Below, in pieces: positions 8,541 through 17,484 of a stretch of 50,999 bases of DNA. Every line of letters begins with the position of its first letter. The first letter of the stretch is position 1. This DNA is from an uncultured Pelagibacteraceae bacterium. Lineage in GTDB: Bacteria > Pseudomonadota > Alphaproteobacteria > Pelagibacterales > Pelagibacteraceae. The stretch lies in assembly GCA_902590845.1 (NCBI GenBank), contig CACIYJ010000005.1:1-50999 (forward strand), read 5' to 3'. The position numbers and the translations under genes are program-made. The notes beneath the pieces were generated by a model. The model had not been told where the DNA came from and did not search any database. It saw only the letters and a program-made list of their open reading frames with translations.

Positions 8541-8568
8541 TTGAATTATTCTTAAAAATACTTATATT
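8541..8568 (+). promoter_or_regulatory. Possible promoter for rho
   Basis: TTGAAT at 8541-8546 and TATATT at 8563-8568 are spaced by 16 bases, in the 69-base gap between hemJ and rho. Transcription would start near 8575 and give a leader of about 30 bases. No purine-rich ribosome-binding site is visible in front of rho. In AT-rich DNA such boxes occur by chance, so support is modest. Confidence 0.35.
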
Positions 8569-8603
8569 TACGACACTTACCTACAAGTCAAAAAATTAAT
8601 CAC

Positions 8604-9878
8604 ATGAATCTACAAGAGTTAAAGCAAAAAAATCCTGCAGAGCTTATTAGCGAAGCTGAAAAACTTGGTATTGAAAATCCAAGCACTTTAAGAAAGCAAG
8701 AAATATTATTTGCTATACTAAAAAAACTTGCAGAGAAAAATGAACAAATAACGGCCATAGGTGTTCTAGAGGTGTTGCAAGACGGCTTTGGTTTTTTAAG
8801 GGCTATTGAATCTAATTATTTACCAGGTCCAGATGATATATATGTTAGCCCAAGTCAAATAAGAAGATTTGGTTTAAGAACAGGCGACTCCATAGAAGGC
8901 GAGATTAGAGGTCCAAAAGATGCCGAAAGGTATTTTGCATTATTAAAAGTAAATAAGATCAATTTTGATGATCCGGAAAAGGGAAAGAATAAAATTGCTT
9001 TTGACAATCTAACCCCGCTATATCCAAATGAGAGAATTAAATTAGAAGTCGAGTCTACTAAAGTAGAAAAAAAACCTGACAACACAGCCCGACTAATTGA
9101 TTTGGTTAGTCCAATTGGGAAAGGACAAAGATCATTAATTGTATCTCCTCCTAGAGCAGGCAAAACAATTATTCTTCAGAATATAGCTCAATCTATAACT
9201 GCAAATCACCCTGAGTGTTATTTAATGGTTTTATTAATTGACGAAAGACCAGAGGAGGTAACTGATATGCAGCGATCAGTTAAAGGTGAAGTTGTAGCTT
9301 CAACTTTTGATGAGCCAGCTTCAAGACACGTTGCGGTTGCTGAAATGGTTATAGAAAAAGCAAAGAGATTAGTAGAACATAAAAAAGATGTTGTTATATT
9401 GCTAGACTCAATAACAAGATTAGGAAGAGCGTATAATGCAGTAATACCAAGTTCTGGTAAAGTTTTAACCGGTGGTGTTGATGCCAATGCGCTTCAGAGA
9501 CCAAAAAGATTTTTTGGTGCCGCAAGAAATGTTGAAGAGGGTGGGTCGTTAACAATTATCTCAACTGCATTAATAGATACTGGAAGCAGGATGGATGAAG
9601 TTATTTTTGAAGAATTTAAAGGAACAGGTAATTCCGAACTTATTTTGGATAGAAAAGTTGCTGATAAAAGAATTTATCCAGCTCTAGATATTACAAGATC
9701 AGGCACAAGAAGAGAAGAGCTGCTTTTTGAAAAAGATGATCTATCAAAAATGAATGTTCTTAGAAGAATTATTAGTCCCATGGGTACAATGGACGGCATA
9801 GAATTTTTAATTTCTAAATTAAAAAATACTAAAAATAATTCTGATTTTTTTGATTCAATGAATAAGTCAGCTAATTAA
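8604..9878 (+). CDS. rho: Transcription termination factor Rho
   Basis: Rho is a hexameric RNA-dependent ATPase that ends transcription of untranslated RNA. The 424-residue protein has the N-terminal Rho helix-bundle (about 1-45), the cold-shock-like RNA-binding domain with GFGFLR (about 57-62), and the ATPase core. The Walker A PRAGKT is at residues 183-188, followed by [12 protein letters not shown] and the R-loop and arginine finger segments around [11 protein letters not shown]. In alphaproteobacteria rho follows hemE/hemH/hemJ next to the origin. It may matter especially in this genome, as few intrinsic terminators are seen. Confidence 0.98.
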   Translation: MNLQELKQKNPAELISEAEKLGIENPSTLRKQEILFAILKKLAEKNEQITAIGVLEVLQDGFGFLRAIESNYLPGPDDIYVSPSQIRRFGLRTGDSIEGEIRGPKDAERYFALLKVNKINFDDPEKGKNKIAFDNLTPLYPNERIKLEVESTKVEKKPDNTARLIDLVSPIGKGQRSLIVSPPRAGKTIILQNIAQSITANHPECYLMVLLIDERPEEVTDMQRSVKGEVVASTFDEPASRHVAVAEMVIEKAKRLVEHKKDVVILLDSITRLGRAYNAVIPSSGKVLTGGVDANALQRPKRFFGAARNVEEGGSLTIISTALIDTGSRMDEVIFEEFKGTGNSELILDRKVADKRIYPALDITRSGTRREELLFEKDDLSKMNVLRRIISPMGTMDGIEFLISKLKNTKNNSDFFDSMNKSAN

Positions 9879-9888
9879 TAATTCTAAT

Positions 9889-10506
9889 TTATTGGATAGT
9901 CTGATTGTTAGAATTTACTTCATGCAAGTAAAAATTCATTATATCTTCTAAAGTTTTTACTTTTTCTTTTAAAGACACAGATTCTAGAAGTTTTTGTTTT
10001 TCTTCATTTGTTATTGGGGCAATCATAGCTAAAGTATTTATTTTTTGTACTTTTTTTATCTTATTAAATTCTCCCCAATTTAATAAAAGTCCACTTTTCT
10101 TAAAAAAAATTTTAGCTTTTTTCATGAGAGATTCAGTATTAATTTCTTCTAATATAGGTTCTAGGTCCAAACTAAATTTTTCATAACCAACTTTAAATTC
10201 TCGATATAATTTAGAATTTTTTACTTCTTCCAATACTTGGAATCTAGTAATTCCTGTTAAATTAATTAAAATTCTTCCATCCTTACTTTTCTGAAAATTA
10301 CTGATTTTACCTAAGCATCCCACTTTATATAATCCTTTATCTTTTCTTTTTGATTGAATCATACCCATTAATTTATCTTTACGAATTGAATCATTAACTA
10401 AATCTAAATATCTTTGTTCAAAAATATTTAATGGTAGACTTGTTTCAGGAAAGTAAATAACCCCACTTAGTGGAAAAATTGGAATTTGATTTGGAAAAGA
10501 TTTCAT
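9889..10506 (-). CDS. LON substrate-binding-domain protein
   Basis: A 205-residue protein made only of the N-terminal (substrate-binding) domain of Lon protease, with no ATPase or protease part. The hallmark start FPLSGVIYFPETSLPLNIFEQRYLDLV (around residues 11-37) matches the family's pLFPLxgvVLfPgxxLPLhIFEpRY pattern. Stand-alone LON proteins are widespread in alphaproteobacteria, with no settled function, perhaps in substrate recognition. It converges on rho with a ten-base gap and is transcribed away from the tRNA-Gly promoter region. Confidence 0.88.
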   Translation of the reverse strand: MKSFPNQIPIFPLSGVIYFPETSLPLNIFEQRYLDLVNDSIRKDKLMGMIQSKRKDKGLYKVGCLGKISNFQKSKDGRILINLTGITRFQVLEEVKNSKLYREFKVGYEKFSLDLEPILEEINTESLMKKAKIFFKKSGLLLNWGEFNKIKKVQKINTLAMIAPITNEEKQKLLESVSLKEKVKTLEDIMNFYLHEVNSNNQTIQ

Positions 10507-10562
10507 ATTGGTTTAATTATAGTAGAAATCTTAGATTATCGATAGCGGCATTTTTATTAAGG

Positions 10563-10592
10563 TTGACCAAATTCAAATTAGTATAATATACT
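10563..10592 (+). promoter_or_regulatory. Putative promoter of tRNA-Gly
   Basis: TTGACC at 10563-10568 and TATACT at 10587-10592 are separated by 18 bases. Transcription would start around 10599, about five bases before the mature tRNA. The alternative TATAAT at 10582-10587 is too close to the -35 (13 bases). The strength fits a stable-RNA promoter that would also serve the pterin dehydratase gene. Confidence 0.55.
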
Positions 10593-10603
10593 TAATTAAT
10601 TTT

Positions 10604-10678
10604 GCGGGCATAGCTCAGTGGTAGAGCGTCTCGTTGCCAACGAGAAGGTCGAGGGTTCGAACCCCTTTGCCCGCTCCA
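10604..10678 (+). tRNA. tRNA-Gly(GCC)
   Basis: A complete cloverleaf can be folded by eye: acceptor stem GCGGGCA/TGCCCGC, D arm with AGTGGTA loop, anticodon stem TCTCG/CGAGA around TTGCCAA (anticodon GCC, glycine), T arm with TTCGAAC, discriminator T and an encoded CCA. Length is 75 bases including CCA. Anticodon GCC reads GGC and GGT. The pterin dehydratase gene begins only five bases later, so the two are likely on one transcript. Confidence 0.98.
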
Positions 10679-10683
10679 TTTAA

Positions 10684-11025
10684 ATGAATATGAGTGAATT
10701 GGCAGATAAAAAATGTGTTTCATGCGAAGGTAATACCCCTCCATTTGACGTAAAAGAAATACATAAATACTTGAAAAAAGTAGATGGATGGCATGTTAAA
10801 AGTGATAATGAAAAAAGTTATTTTTTAATCAAAGAATTTAAGTTTAAAAATTTTTTAGAAAGCCAGGATTTTACAAATAAAGTCGGCATCATTGCAGAGA
10901 ATGAAGGACATCATCCAGATATTTCTTTTGGCTGGGGTTATTGTAAAATAAAAATTTTTACTCATGCAATTAAAGGATTGACCGAGAGTGATTTTATTTT
11001 AGCTGCTAAAATTGATAAAATTTAG
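10684..11025 (+). CDS. phhB: 4a-hydroxytetrahydrobiopterin dehydratase (pterin carbinolamine dehydratase)
   Basis: A 113-residue pterin-4a-carbinolamine dehydratase, which recycles the pterin cofactor after aromatic hydroxylation. The C-terminal half has the active-site run EGHHPDISFGWGYCKIKIFTH (His-His-Pro-Asp, about residues 79-83). The N-terminal CVSCEGNTPPF segment, also seen in many bacterial homologues, precedes the domain. No phenylalanine hydroxylase is seen nearby, so the partner is unknown. A second in-frame ATG at 10690 gives MSELADKK, the more typical N-terminus. The gene starts five (or eleven) bases after the tRNA-Gly CCA, so tRNA processing would leave almost no leader. Confidence 0.9.
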   Translation: MNMSELADKKCVSCEGNTPPFDVKEIHKYLKKVDGWHVKSDNEKSYFLIKEFKFKNFLESQDFTNKVGIIAENEGHHPDISFGWGYCKIKIFTHAIKGLTESDFILAAKIDKI

Positions 11026-12576
11026 CTAGTGATTAAAATGACGAATTCCAGTAAATACCATTTTAATTTTAGCTTTATTTGCTGCACTAATAACTTCTTG
11101 GTCTTTAACTGATCCACCTGGTTGGATTATAATTTTTACCCCAGCTTTGATTAAAATTTTAATTCCATCAGCAAAAGGAAAAAATGCATCAGATGCAGCT
11201 ATAGAATTTTTAATTTTAGAAAGTTGGAATTGCCTAGCTTTTTGAGATGCTATCTTACAACTATCCAATCGACTTGGTTGACCAGCGCCAATTCCTATGG
11301 TTGAAAAATTATTCGTTAAAACAATGGCATTAGATTTTACATGTTTACAAACATTAAATGCAAATTCCATTTCAAAAATCTCTTTTTTTGTTGGTTTAAT
11401 TTTGGTCACACATTTCAATTTTTTTTTATCCAATATTAACTCATTTTTGCTCTGAACTAAGAATGAATTATTAAAAGATTTGATGGTTGTTAGATTTTTA
11501 ATTTTAAATTTAGAGATATCAATAATTCTTAAATTTTTCTTTTTCTTTAGAATATTTAAAGCATTATTATCAAAACTTTTAGCCAAGATAACTTCGAGAA
11601 AATTTTTATTTATTTCTTGTGCAATTTTTTTATCAATTTTAAAATTACAAGCAATTACTCCTCCGAAAGCGCTGATTGGATCACAGGCATAAGCATTTTT
11701 AAAAGATGTTAATGAAGATTTGTTTTTAGCAACACCACAAGGGTTGGCGTGTTTTATGATAACCGTAGCGGACTCTTTTTCGATAGACGATAAGATTTCT
11801 AAAGCAGCGAATATATCATTATAATTATTAAAACTAAGTTCTTTGCCGTTTAGTTGTTCGAGCCCAAGATCTTGATCATTGTAGTCATTTATATATAAAG
11901 AACTTTCTTGATGAGGATTTTCTCCATATCTTAGATTTTGAAGTTTTTTACCAAAAATTGTTTTTCTTTCAGGGAATTTTATTTTCAATCTTTCATTAAA
12001 CCAATTGGCAACCATAGAATCATAGTAGGCTGTTAATCCAAAAGCTTTTGATGACATTAGTTCTCTAAATTTTAGAGATGTCCCTCCATTATTTTGTTTC
12101 ATTTCTTTTATTAGACTTTGATAATCATCTTTATTTGTAATGATTGTTACATTTTTAAAATTTTTTGCCGCAGCCCTAACCATTGTCGGCCCGCCAATAT
12201 CAATATTCTCAATTATTTTTTTTTGATTTTTTGAATTAATTGCTGTTCTTTGAAATGGATAAAAGTTGACTATAATTAAATCTATAGCTGGAAATTTTTC
12301 CTTACTCATTTCGCTTTGATGTTTCTTACTGTATCTATCATGAAGAATCCCGGCATGTATCTTAGGGTGTAGTGTTTTAACTCGCCCATCAAGCATTTCC
12401 TTAAAACCAGTATATTTTGAAACTTCCACGCAATCATAGCCAAGTTTTTTGATTGAACTATATGTTCCTCCTGAACTTATAATTTTAATCTTAAATTTTT
12501 TTAGAACTTTAAGAATAGAAACTAATTCATTTTTATCTGAAACAGAAATAAGAGCATTTTTAATTTTTTGTTTCAT
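11026..12576 (-). CDS. purH: Bifunctional AICAR transformylase/IMP cyclohydrolase
   Basis: PurH carries out the last two steps of IMP synthesis. The N-terminal methylglyoxal-synthase-like IMP cyclohydrolase domain (about residues 1-200) shows ALISVSDK, SSGGT and the GRVKTLHPKIHAG motif. The AICAR transformylase domain follows, with LRYGENPHQ (about 217-225), KHANPCG with its catalytic Lys-His, and the C-terminal QPGGSVKDQEVI. Length (516) is normal. Its stop abuts that of the pterin dehydratase gene on the other strand with no gap. It lies downstream of the heparinase-like gene (two bases), an order also found in Rhizobiales. Confidence 0.97.
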   Translation of the reverse strand: MKQKIKNALISVSDKNELVSILKVLKKFKIKIISSGGTYSSIKKLGYDCVEVSKYTGFKEMLDGRVKTLHPKIHAGILHDRYSKKHQSEMSKEKFPAIDLIIVNFYPFQRTAINSKNQKKIIENIDIGGPTMVRAAAKNFKNVTIITNKDDYQSLIKEMKQNNGGTSLKFRELMSSKAFGLTAYYDSMVANWFNERLKIKFPERKTIFGKKLQNLRYGENPHQESSLYINDYNDQDLGLEQLNGKELSFNNYNDIFAALEILSSIEKESATVIIKHANPCGVAKNKSSLTSFKNAYACDPISAFGGVIACNFKIDKKIAQEINKNFLEVILAKSFDNNALNILKKKKNLRIIDISKFKIKNLTTIKSFNNSFLVQSKNELILDKKKLKCVTKIKPTKKEIFEMEFAFNVCKHVKSNAIVLTNNFSTIGIGAGQPSRLDSCKIASQKARQFQLSKIKNSIAASDAFFPFADGIKILIKAGVKIIIQPGGSVKDQEVISAANKAKIKMVFTGIRHFNH

Positions 12577-12578
12577 AA

Positions 12579-14225
12579 TTAAATATTTTTTTTAATTTCC
12601 CAGTGGATAGTTTTATTTTTATTAACTAAATTACCAGATACTGTTACACAAGTATTATCTAATATTTTATTTCTACCTAGAAATATACTTTTTTCTAATA
12701 ATATAGACCCATCTATTATTGTGAAGATTAATGATTTTTTTTTAGAGATTTGAATTAATACACTATTTCCACCCATTGTTTTTACAGCAGTTAAACCAGG
12801 GTACAGATGAAATCTAAGACTATAATTAAGAGGCTTACCATCTTTTTTCTTTATTATCTCATCATAGCCTATTAATTTACCATTTAGTTTGTCGATAGAT
12901 ATTTCTCTTTTATGTATACAACCAAATTTCTTTTCATAGCCATTATGTGAGGCAATAAATTTAATTTGATTTTTATCTTCTACAAAATCTAAATTATTGA
13001 TTTTAAAAGTATTTTTAATTGAGTTTCCGAATATCCTATTAATAAGTTTATTTCTTTCAAATCTTGTTATGGAGGTATCATTCAAGGTCAGAGTAGATTG
13101 TGCAGATGTTAAGCGGCTTAAAAGCTCAGCTTTAGATGATATGTTAGATCCAAATCCACAATTAGTAATAATTTTTTCCCCATCCAAATAATATTCAAAT
13201 GATAGAGGTCCAGATTGATAGCTTTTAGAGAAACTTTTTTTAGGAGGTTCTCCAACATCAAAAAAAATTGCACTATCTTTAATATTAAATGTATGAATGC
13301 CGCCAATGATATTCTTTTTATCTTTAGATTTGTAATCTAACTCATTAAGGAATTTATTAAATTGTTCTAAATTATCTTCTGTTCCACCGTTAAAAAGAGG
13401 AGTCTGATTGTTAGGAGTTAGAATATTTTTTATGCATCTAAGATTTTTATCGATTATTGTATCTAGAAACTCAGGTACATATTGCTGAGCATCTTTGATG
13501 CATTCTTTGCAGAGCATTAGATATTTTGAGAAGAAAATTAAATCACTAGGATTTCGAGTTAGTGGAAAACCATCGTTGTCAAAATAATTTTTAACTAACT
13601 TTTCTAATTCTTTTATTCCAGTATTAAAATTATTTATATATTCCTTAAAAACCAAACCAGATATAAGTAAAGCAGTTAAGATTTCCACTCTCTTAGAATA
13701 ATTTTTTTCAAACTTAATATTTTTTTTTAAATGATTGGTTTGTACAATTATGCTATTTAAAAAATTTCTTTTAAAATAAAAAGAACCGTTATTAAGGATA
13801 ATATCAACATTTAAAATCCAGCTAATAATTCTTTTGCTGAGAACAGAACTTTCCCATACATTTTTTTTGTACTTTGAGTGTTTTAACACCCAAACATCAA
13901 TTATTTTTTGTAATGATTTTCCGTCATTTTTTCTGTCAATTAAATTTAACCATAAAAAACTATGCAGTTCTTTTTCTTCCCAAGCGTTTTTTTTATTAAG
14001 CCAAAAGACATTTGGATCAATTTCACCAATTTTAAAAGAATATTTTTTATAATTTGTTATTGAAGAAAGTAGAAATGGGTTTGGATGAAAATAGAATTGC
14101 TGAGGAGTTTTAGATACTAAGGATTTATTATAATAGCTAGTTGAGAAGTAAATCTTTTTTATAAATTTTATTAGACTTATTTGAATAGCTAAAAAGTAAA
14201 AATAGATACTTTTTAAATTAAACAT
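12579..14225 (-). CDS. Heparinase II/III family protein
   Basis: A 548-residue protein with the architecture of heparinase II/III-like proteins: an alpha-helical toroid (about residues 70-280, with FLWLNLID and a NHLKKNIKFEKNYSKR segment recalling the family's NH motif) and a C-terminal beta-rich domain (from about 310) with AIFFDVGEPP and FEYYLDGEKIITNCG. Family members are polysaccharide lyases. The gene's fixed place between rpe and purH in alphaproteobacteria suggests a role in envelope polysaccharide, but substrate is unknown. There is no clear signal peptide, only a hydrophobic patch near residues 7-20. It is three bases from rpe. Confidence 0.85.
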   Translation of the reverse strand: MFNLKSIYFYFLAIQISLIKFIKKIYFSTSYYNKSLVSKTPQQFYFHPNPFLLSSITNYKKYSFKIGEIDPNVFWLNKKNAWEEKELHSFLWLNLIDRKNDGKSLQKIIDVWVLKHSKYKKNVWESSVLSKRIISWILNVDIILNNGSFYFKRNFLNSIIVQTNHLKKNIKFEKNYSKRVEILTALLISGLVFKEYINNFNTGIKELEKLVKNYFDNDGFPLTRNPSDLIFFSKYLMLCKECIKDAQQYVPEFLDTIIDKNLRCIKNILTPNNQTPLFNGGTEDNLEQFNKFLNELDYKSKDKKNIIGGIHTFNIKDSAIFFDVGEPPKKSFSKSYQSGPLSFEYYLDGEKIITNCGFGSNISSKAELLSRLTSAQSTLTLNDTSITRFERNKLINRIFGNSIKNTFKINNLDFVEDKNQIKFIASHNGYEKKFGCIHKREISIDKLNGKLIGYDEIIKKKDGKPLNYSLRFHLYPGLTAVKTMGGNSVLIQISKKKSLIFTIIDGSILLEKSIFLGRNKILDNTCVTVSGNLVNKNKTIHWEIKKNI

Positions 14226-14228
14226 CTA

Positions 14229-14891
14229 TTAATTTGTTCTAAGAATTCTTATATTCTTTTTGAGATCACCTTGATTTTCTTTAAAGATAGTTGAGCCAGA
14301 AACAAGTACATTTGCTCCAGCTTTTTTTGCTTCAGTACAATTTTGAAAATTAATTCCACCATCTATTTCTATTTCAATTTTCAAGTTTTTTTTATCAATT
14401 AGCTCTTTAATTTTTTTTGTTTTATCTAAAACTTCTGGTATAAATTTTTGACCTCCAAAACCTGGTTCGACACTCATAATAAGAATTAGATCAACTTGTT
14501 CTATATGCTTTTCAATTAATTCTATCTTTGATTTAGGTTTTAAGGATATACCAACTTTTTTTCCTTCTTTTTTAATTAAATTAATCGTATTCGATATATT
14601 TGGAGTAGCTTCTGGATGAAAAGTAATAATATCTGCACCAGCTTTTGAAAAATCTTTAATGAAATTATCTACAGGAGATACCATTAAATGAACGTCAAAC
14701 ACTTTTTTTGTGAGTGGTCTTAATTTTTTGATTACTTCTGGTCCAATTGTTAAATTTGGAACGAAGTGCCCATCCATAACATCAATATGTATGTAGTCAG
14801 CGCCAGCTTTTTCTAATGCTATAACTTCCTCACCTAATTTACTAAAATCTGCTGAAAGTATAGAAGGTGATATTTTGATTAGGCCGCTCAT
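14229..14891 (-). CDS. rpe: Ribulose-phosphate 3-epimerase
   Basis: Rpe interconverts ribulose 5-phosphate and xylulose 5-phosphate in the pentose phosphate pathway. The (beta/alpha)8 barrel shows ISPSILSADFSKLGEEV (residues 7-23), HIDVMDGHFVPNLTIGP (about 35-51; metal-binding His and catalytic Asp), FDVHLMV, VEPGFGGQ, and EIDGGI with the second catalytic Asp. Length is 220. It is the first gene of the rpe-heparinase-purH unit on the minus strand. Confidence 0.97.
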   Translation of the reverse strand: MSGLIKISPSILSADFSKLGEEVIALEKAGADYIHIDVMDGHFVPNLTIGPEVIKKLRPLTKKVFDVHLMVSPVDNFIKDFSKAGADIITFHPEATPNISNTINLIKKEGKKVGISLKPKSKIELIEKHIEQVDLILIMSVEPGFGGQKFIPEVLDKTKKIKELIDKKNLKIEIEIDGGINFQNCTEAKKAGANVLVSGSTIFKENQGDLKKNIRILRTN

Positions 14892-14937
14892 TCTTTACTT
14901 ATATTTTAATCAATAAATTTGTCAAAAAAATAAGTTG

Positions 14938-15273
14938 TTAATTAAAAAGTTGGTAAAGTTGTTTTGAAAAATCACTTTCTAATGGAAAAGCTAACATTCC
15001 CCACACATCATAACCAAGCAAGTATGGCATAGCATAAAATCTAAATAAGTAAAAAAACCATGCAACATAAAGAGCGATAAATCCGCCAAATAGAAAGCTA
15101 GGGGTAATAGGTTTAAATAATTTAATTATTGGATTGGTATATTTTACGAAGACCCTCATAAAGAAAAAAGTTGAATCCTCTCTTTGAAAGATGTTCATGG
15201 CTGCTCTTCCAATTAAAGTCCACATTATCATTCCAAGTATATAGTCTAAAACAATTATCCAAGTAGGTATCAT
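14938..15273 (-). CDS. Small membrane protein, possibly YggT-like
   Basis: A 111-residue protein with two hydrophobic helices: one at about residues 5-25 and another at about 62-85, separated by a loop carrying TNPIIKLFKPITPSFL. A NP-x(6)-P pattern between two helices resembles the YggT family, but the match is partial and I do not regard the family as established. The C-terminal part is aromatic and ends in KQLYQLFN. It lies just downstream of the intrinsic terminator of the symporter operon on the same strand, so it may be read by rare read-through or from its own promoter. Function is unknown. Confidence 0.6.
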   Translation of the reverse strand: MIPTWIIVLDYILGMIMWTLIGRAAMNIFQREDSTFFFMRVFVKYTNPIIKLFKPITPSFLFGGFIALYVAWFFYLFRFYAMPYLLGYDVWGMLAFPLESDFSKQLYQLFN

Positions 15274-15300
15274 ATTTTTAAGAATATCATGATTTAGGCA

Positions 15301-15331
15301 AAAAAAAAGGGGCGATAAATTCGCCCCTTTT
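15301..15331 (-). terminator. Intrinsic terminator of the symporter operon
   Basis: On the minus strand the hairpin AAAAGGGGCGA / TCGCCCCTTTT (arms 15305-15315 and 15321-15331, five-base loop) is followed by a run of at least eight U (plus-strand A 15301-15308). It lies 21 bases after the symporter stop codon. The AT flanks make it pair well on either strand. It is one of only two clear intrinsic terminators in the window. Confidence 0.9.
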
Positions 15332-15351
15332 AATTTTTAAAAGTTTATTAA

Positions 15352-17211
15352 CTAGTGTTGTCTACCTAAGACAGCTTTACCTGTAGGTACTCTAGTTGCG
15401 TCAACCATCGCTTGAGTAGCTGCATCTGGTTCTTTAGTTATTAAACTAACTATAACCATTACAACTAAACAAACTGGAGCACCGATCATTCCAAATCTTA
15501 AATGATCTATACCCAACCATGGATCATGCGCAACACCCCAAATAGCAACAGAGAATTTAGGATACACATACAATAAGTATGCCCATCCAGAAAGTATTCC
15601 TGCCATTATTCCGGCAATTGCACCTGCTCTAGTAGCTCTCTTCCACCATACACCAAGTACAAGTGGGAAGAATAGGCCTGACATTGCAAAGTCAAACGCC
15701 CAAGCAACCGAACCTAAGATACTTGTTAGCCTAAATGAAGCTATGTAAGCACCTGCGGCACCGATTATTACTAGAAGTACACGAGCAACGATTAGTCTTT
15801 TTGCCGTATCAGCTTTTGGATCAATGATTTTGTAGTAAATATCATGTGATAAAGCATTTGATATCGCAAGAACTAATCCGTCTGCAGTTGACATGGCAGC
15901 AGCCATACCACCAGCAAACACAAGTCCTGAGATTACGAACGGTAGTCCCGCTACTTCTGGAGTAGCTAATACTACAACGTCACCTCTCATGAACCATTCG
16001 TTCAACTGAAGTATACCGTCACCATTAAAGTCTGCGATGAACACTTGTTTAACTGCTGACCAGTTTTGTACCCACGCTATCTGCTGAACCTCGGCAATAG
16101 ATTTTCCGATAATTCCAGTAGGTAAATTAGGGTCCATTAAAGCAAGTTTAGACAGAGTTGCTAACATTGGTGCTGAAGAGTAAAGCAAGAAGATAAAGAA
16201 TAACGACCATGCTACTGATTTTCTCGCTGCTTTAACAGAAGGAGTTGTAAAGTATCTCATAAGAATATGAGGTAACGATGCAGTTCCTACCATCATACAA
16301 ATCGCTAACGATAAGTATTTCCATACAGCCATTCCGCCTTCAGGTACTCCTGAGTGAGGTCCAGAGATATATTTTAATCCTCCTGGTACTCCCGCTGCTT
16401 TAATATCTGCGGCACTGTTTTTAACTAGTCCAAATTGTTGTTCAAGCTCACCCAATCTTGCAACTTCATCACCTAACATTAAGTGAGGGAATACTCCTCC
16501 ACCTACTTTAGAACTAATCCAGAATACTGGAATTAGATATGCGATGATTAATACGATGTATTGAGCTACCTGTGTCCACGTTACGGCTCTCATTCCACCT
16601 AGCATTGAACAGATAAGAATACTTATTAATCCTACCCATACTCCTGCTTCGAATGGAATACCTAGCGCTCTTGAAGCAATTGTTCCCGTAGCGTTAATTT
16701 GAGCAGTCACATAAGTAAATGAAGCTATGAAAAGCACAAATACAGAGCAAGCTCTTACAAGATTACCACCGTATCGTGTTCCGATAAAATCAGGAACTGT
16801 GTAACATCCAAATTTTCTTAGGTATGGAGCTAATAGAGTTGCTACAAGCACATAACCGCCTGTCCAACCAACTAAGAAGGCCATATAAGTATAACCACCA
16901 AAGTAAACTCCACCCGCTAAGGCTACAAATGATGCACCTGACATCCAGTCAGCTGCAGTTGCCATCCCGTTAAATACGGTTGGCACTTGTCTTCCAGCAA
17001 CATAGTAAGCATCTACTTGAACGGTTCTTGATAAATAACCAATAAAGGCATAAATCAAAACTGTAAAAGCAACGAACATCACTCCGATGTTTTTTGCAGA
17101 TACACCCGCTTGTTCAGCAATAGCCATTATCAAAATGAATACTGCGAAACCTCCAGTGTAGAGACCGTATATTTTTGGAAGATTTTTTATAAATCCACCT
17201 TTAAAGTCCAT
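15352..17211 (-). CDS. Sodium:solute symporter, large subunit (VC_2705 subfamily, acetate-permease-like)
   Basis: A 619-residue member of the sodium:solute symporter (SSS) family with about 13 membrane segments. Family hallmarks are the DAYYVAGRQVP region (about residues 67-77), ATAADWMSGASF (about 85-96) and GGMAAAMSTADGLVLAISNALSHD (about 434-457). It is paired with a DUF4212 small subunit, which defines the VC_2705-type symporters, usually linked to acetate or other short organic acids. A periplasmic or cytoplasmic loop carries an EF-hand-like DFNGDGILQLNE at residues 394-405. Its start overlaps the small-subunit stop by one base. It has higher GC and fewer A/T runs than the neighbours, plus a terminator, suggesting strong expression. 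Acetyl-CoA synthetase follows 1 kb away. Confidence 0.9.
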   Translation of the reverse strand: MDFKGGFIKNLPKIYGLYTGGFAVFILIMAIAEQAGVSAKNIGVMFVAFTVLIYAFIGYLSRTVQVDAYYVAGRQVPTVFNGMATAADWMSGASFVALAGGVYFGGYTYMAFLVGWTGGYVLVATLLAPYLRKFGCYTVPDFIGTRYGGNLVRACSVFVLFIASFTYVTAQINATGTIASRALGIPFEAGVWVGLISILICSMLGGMRAVTWTQVAQYIVLIIAYLIPVFWISSKVGGGVFPHLMLGDEVARLGELEQQFGLVKNSAADIKAAGVPGGLKYISGPHSGVPEGGMAVWKYLSLAICMMVGTASLPHILMRYFTTPSVKAARKSVAWSLFFIFLLYSSAPMLATLSKLALMDPNLPTGIIGKSIAEVQQIAWVQNWSAVKQVFIADFNGDGILQLNEWFMRGDVVVLATPEVAGLPFVISGLVFAGGMAAAMSTADGLVLAISNALSHDIYYKIIDPKADTAKRLIVARVLLVIIGAAGAYIASFRLTSILGSVAWAFDFAMSGLFFPLVLGVWWKRATRAGAIAGIMAGILSGWAYLLYVYPKFSVAIWGVAHDPWLGIDHLRFGMIGAPVCLVVMVIVSLITKEPDAATQAMVDATRVPTGKAVLGRQH

Positions 17212-17468
17212 TAGTCCTCCTCTCTTTCTGAGAACCCATGTTCTTCGTCGATCTTCTCTTGTTTATTGGCAGTCCAGAATAGCATTATAACGAACGCAAG
17301 AAGTGATCCTTGTGCCGTCATATAATATGCTAAAGGGTACCCAAGAAAAGACATCGTGTTTAGTTCAGAACCAAACATGAAGATAACTAATGAGAAGAAA
17401 GCCCAAAGAACCAATGTTACGATCATATGGTTTTTGGTTTTCGCCCAATATGCGTCTTTGTTTGACAT
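17211..17468 (-). CDS. Sodium/substrate symporter small subunit (DUF4212)
   Basis: An 85-residue protein with two membrane helices (about residues 14-34 and 41-66) matching the DUF4212 family of symporter small subunits: an N-terminal Tyr-Trp (AYWAKTK), then LGYPLAYYMTAQGS, and an acidic tail. It is needed with the large SSS subunit for transport in this subfamily. It is preceded by a very strong ribosome-binding site, AAGGGGGAA, five bases before the ATG, unlike most genes here. The stop and the next start overlap by one base (TAATG), so the subunits are made together. Confidence 0.9.
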   Translation of the reverse strand: MSNKDAYWAKTKNHMIVTLVLWAFFSLVIFMFGSELNTMSFLGYPLAYYMTAQGSLLAFVIMLFWTANKQEKIDEEHGFSEREED

Positions 17469-17470
17469 TT

Positions 17471-17480
17471 TTCCCCCTTT
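17471..17480 (-). promoter_or_regulatory. Strong ribosome-binding site of the symporter operon
   Basis: On the minus strand AAAGGGGGAA precedes the ATG of the DUF4212 gene. Nearly all genes here lack such a clear Shine-Dalgarno. The same AAGGGGGA pattern precedes dctP, the other abundant transporter gene, which suggests deliberately strong translation. Confidence 0.8.
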
Positions 17481-17484
17481 TGTA

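Noticed and set aside
8855-9163. Open frame of about 100 codons on the minus strand inside rho
   Set aside because: The rho protein is fully conserved over this stretch, and the antisense frame lacks a recognisable domain or start signal.
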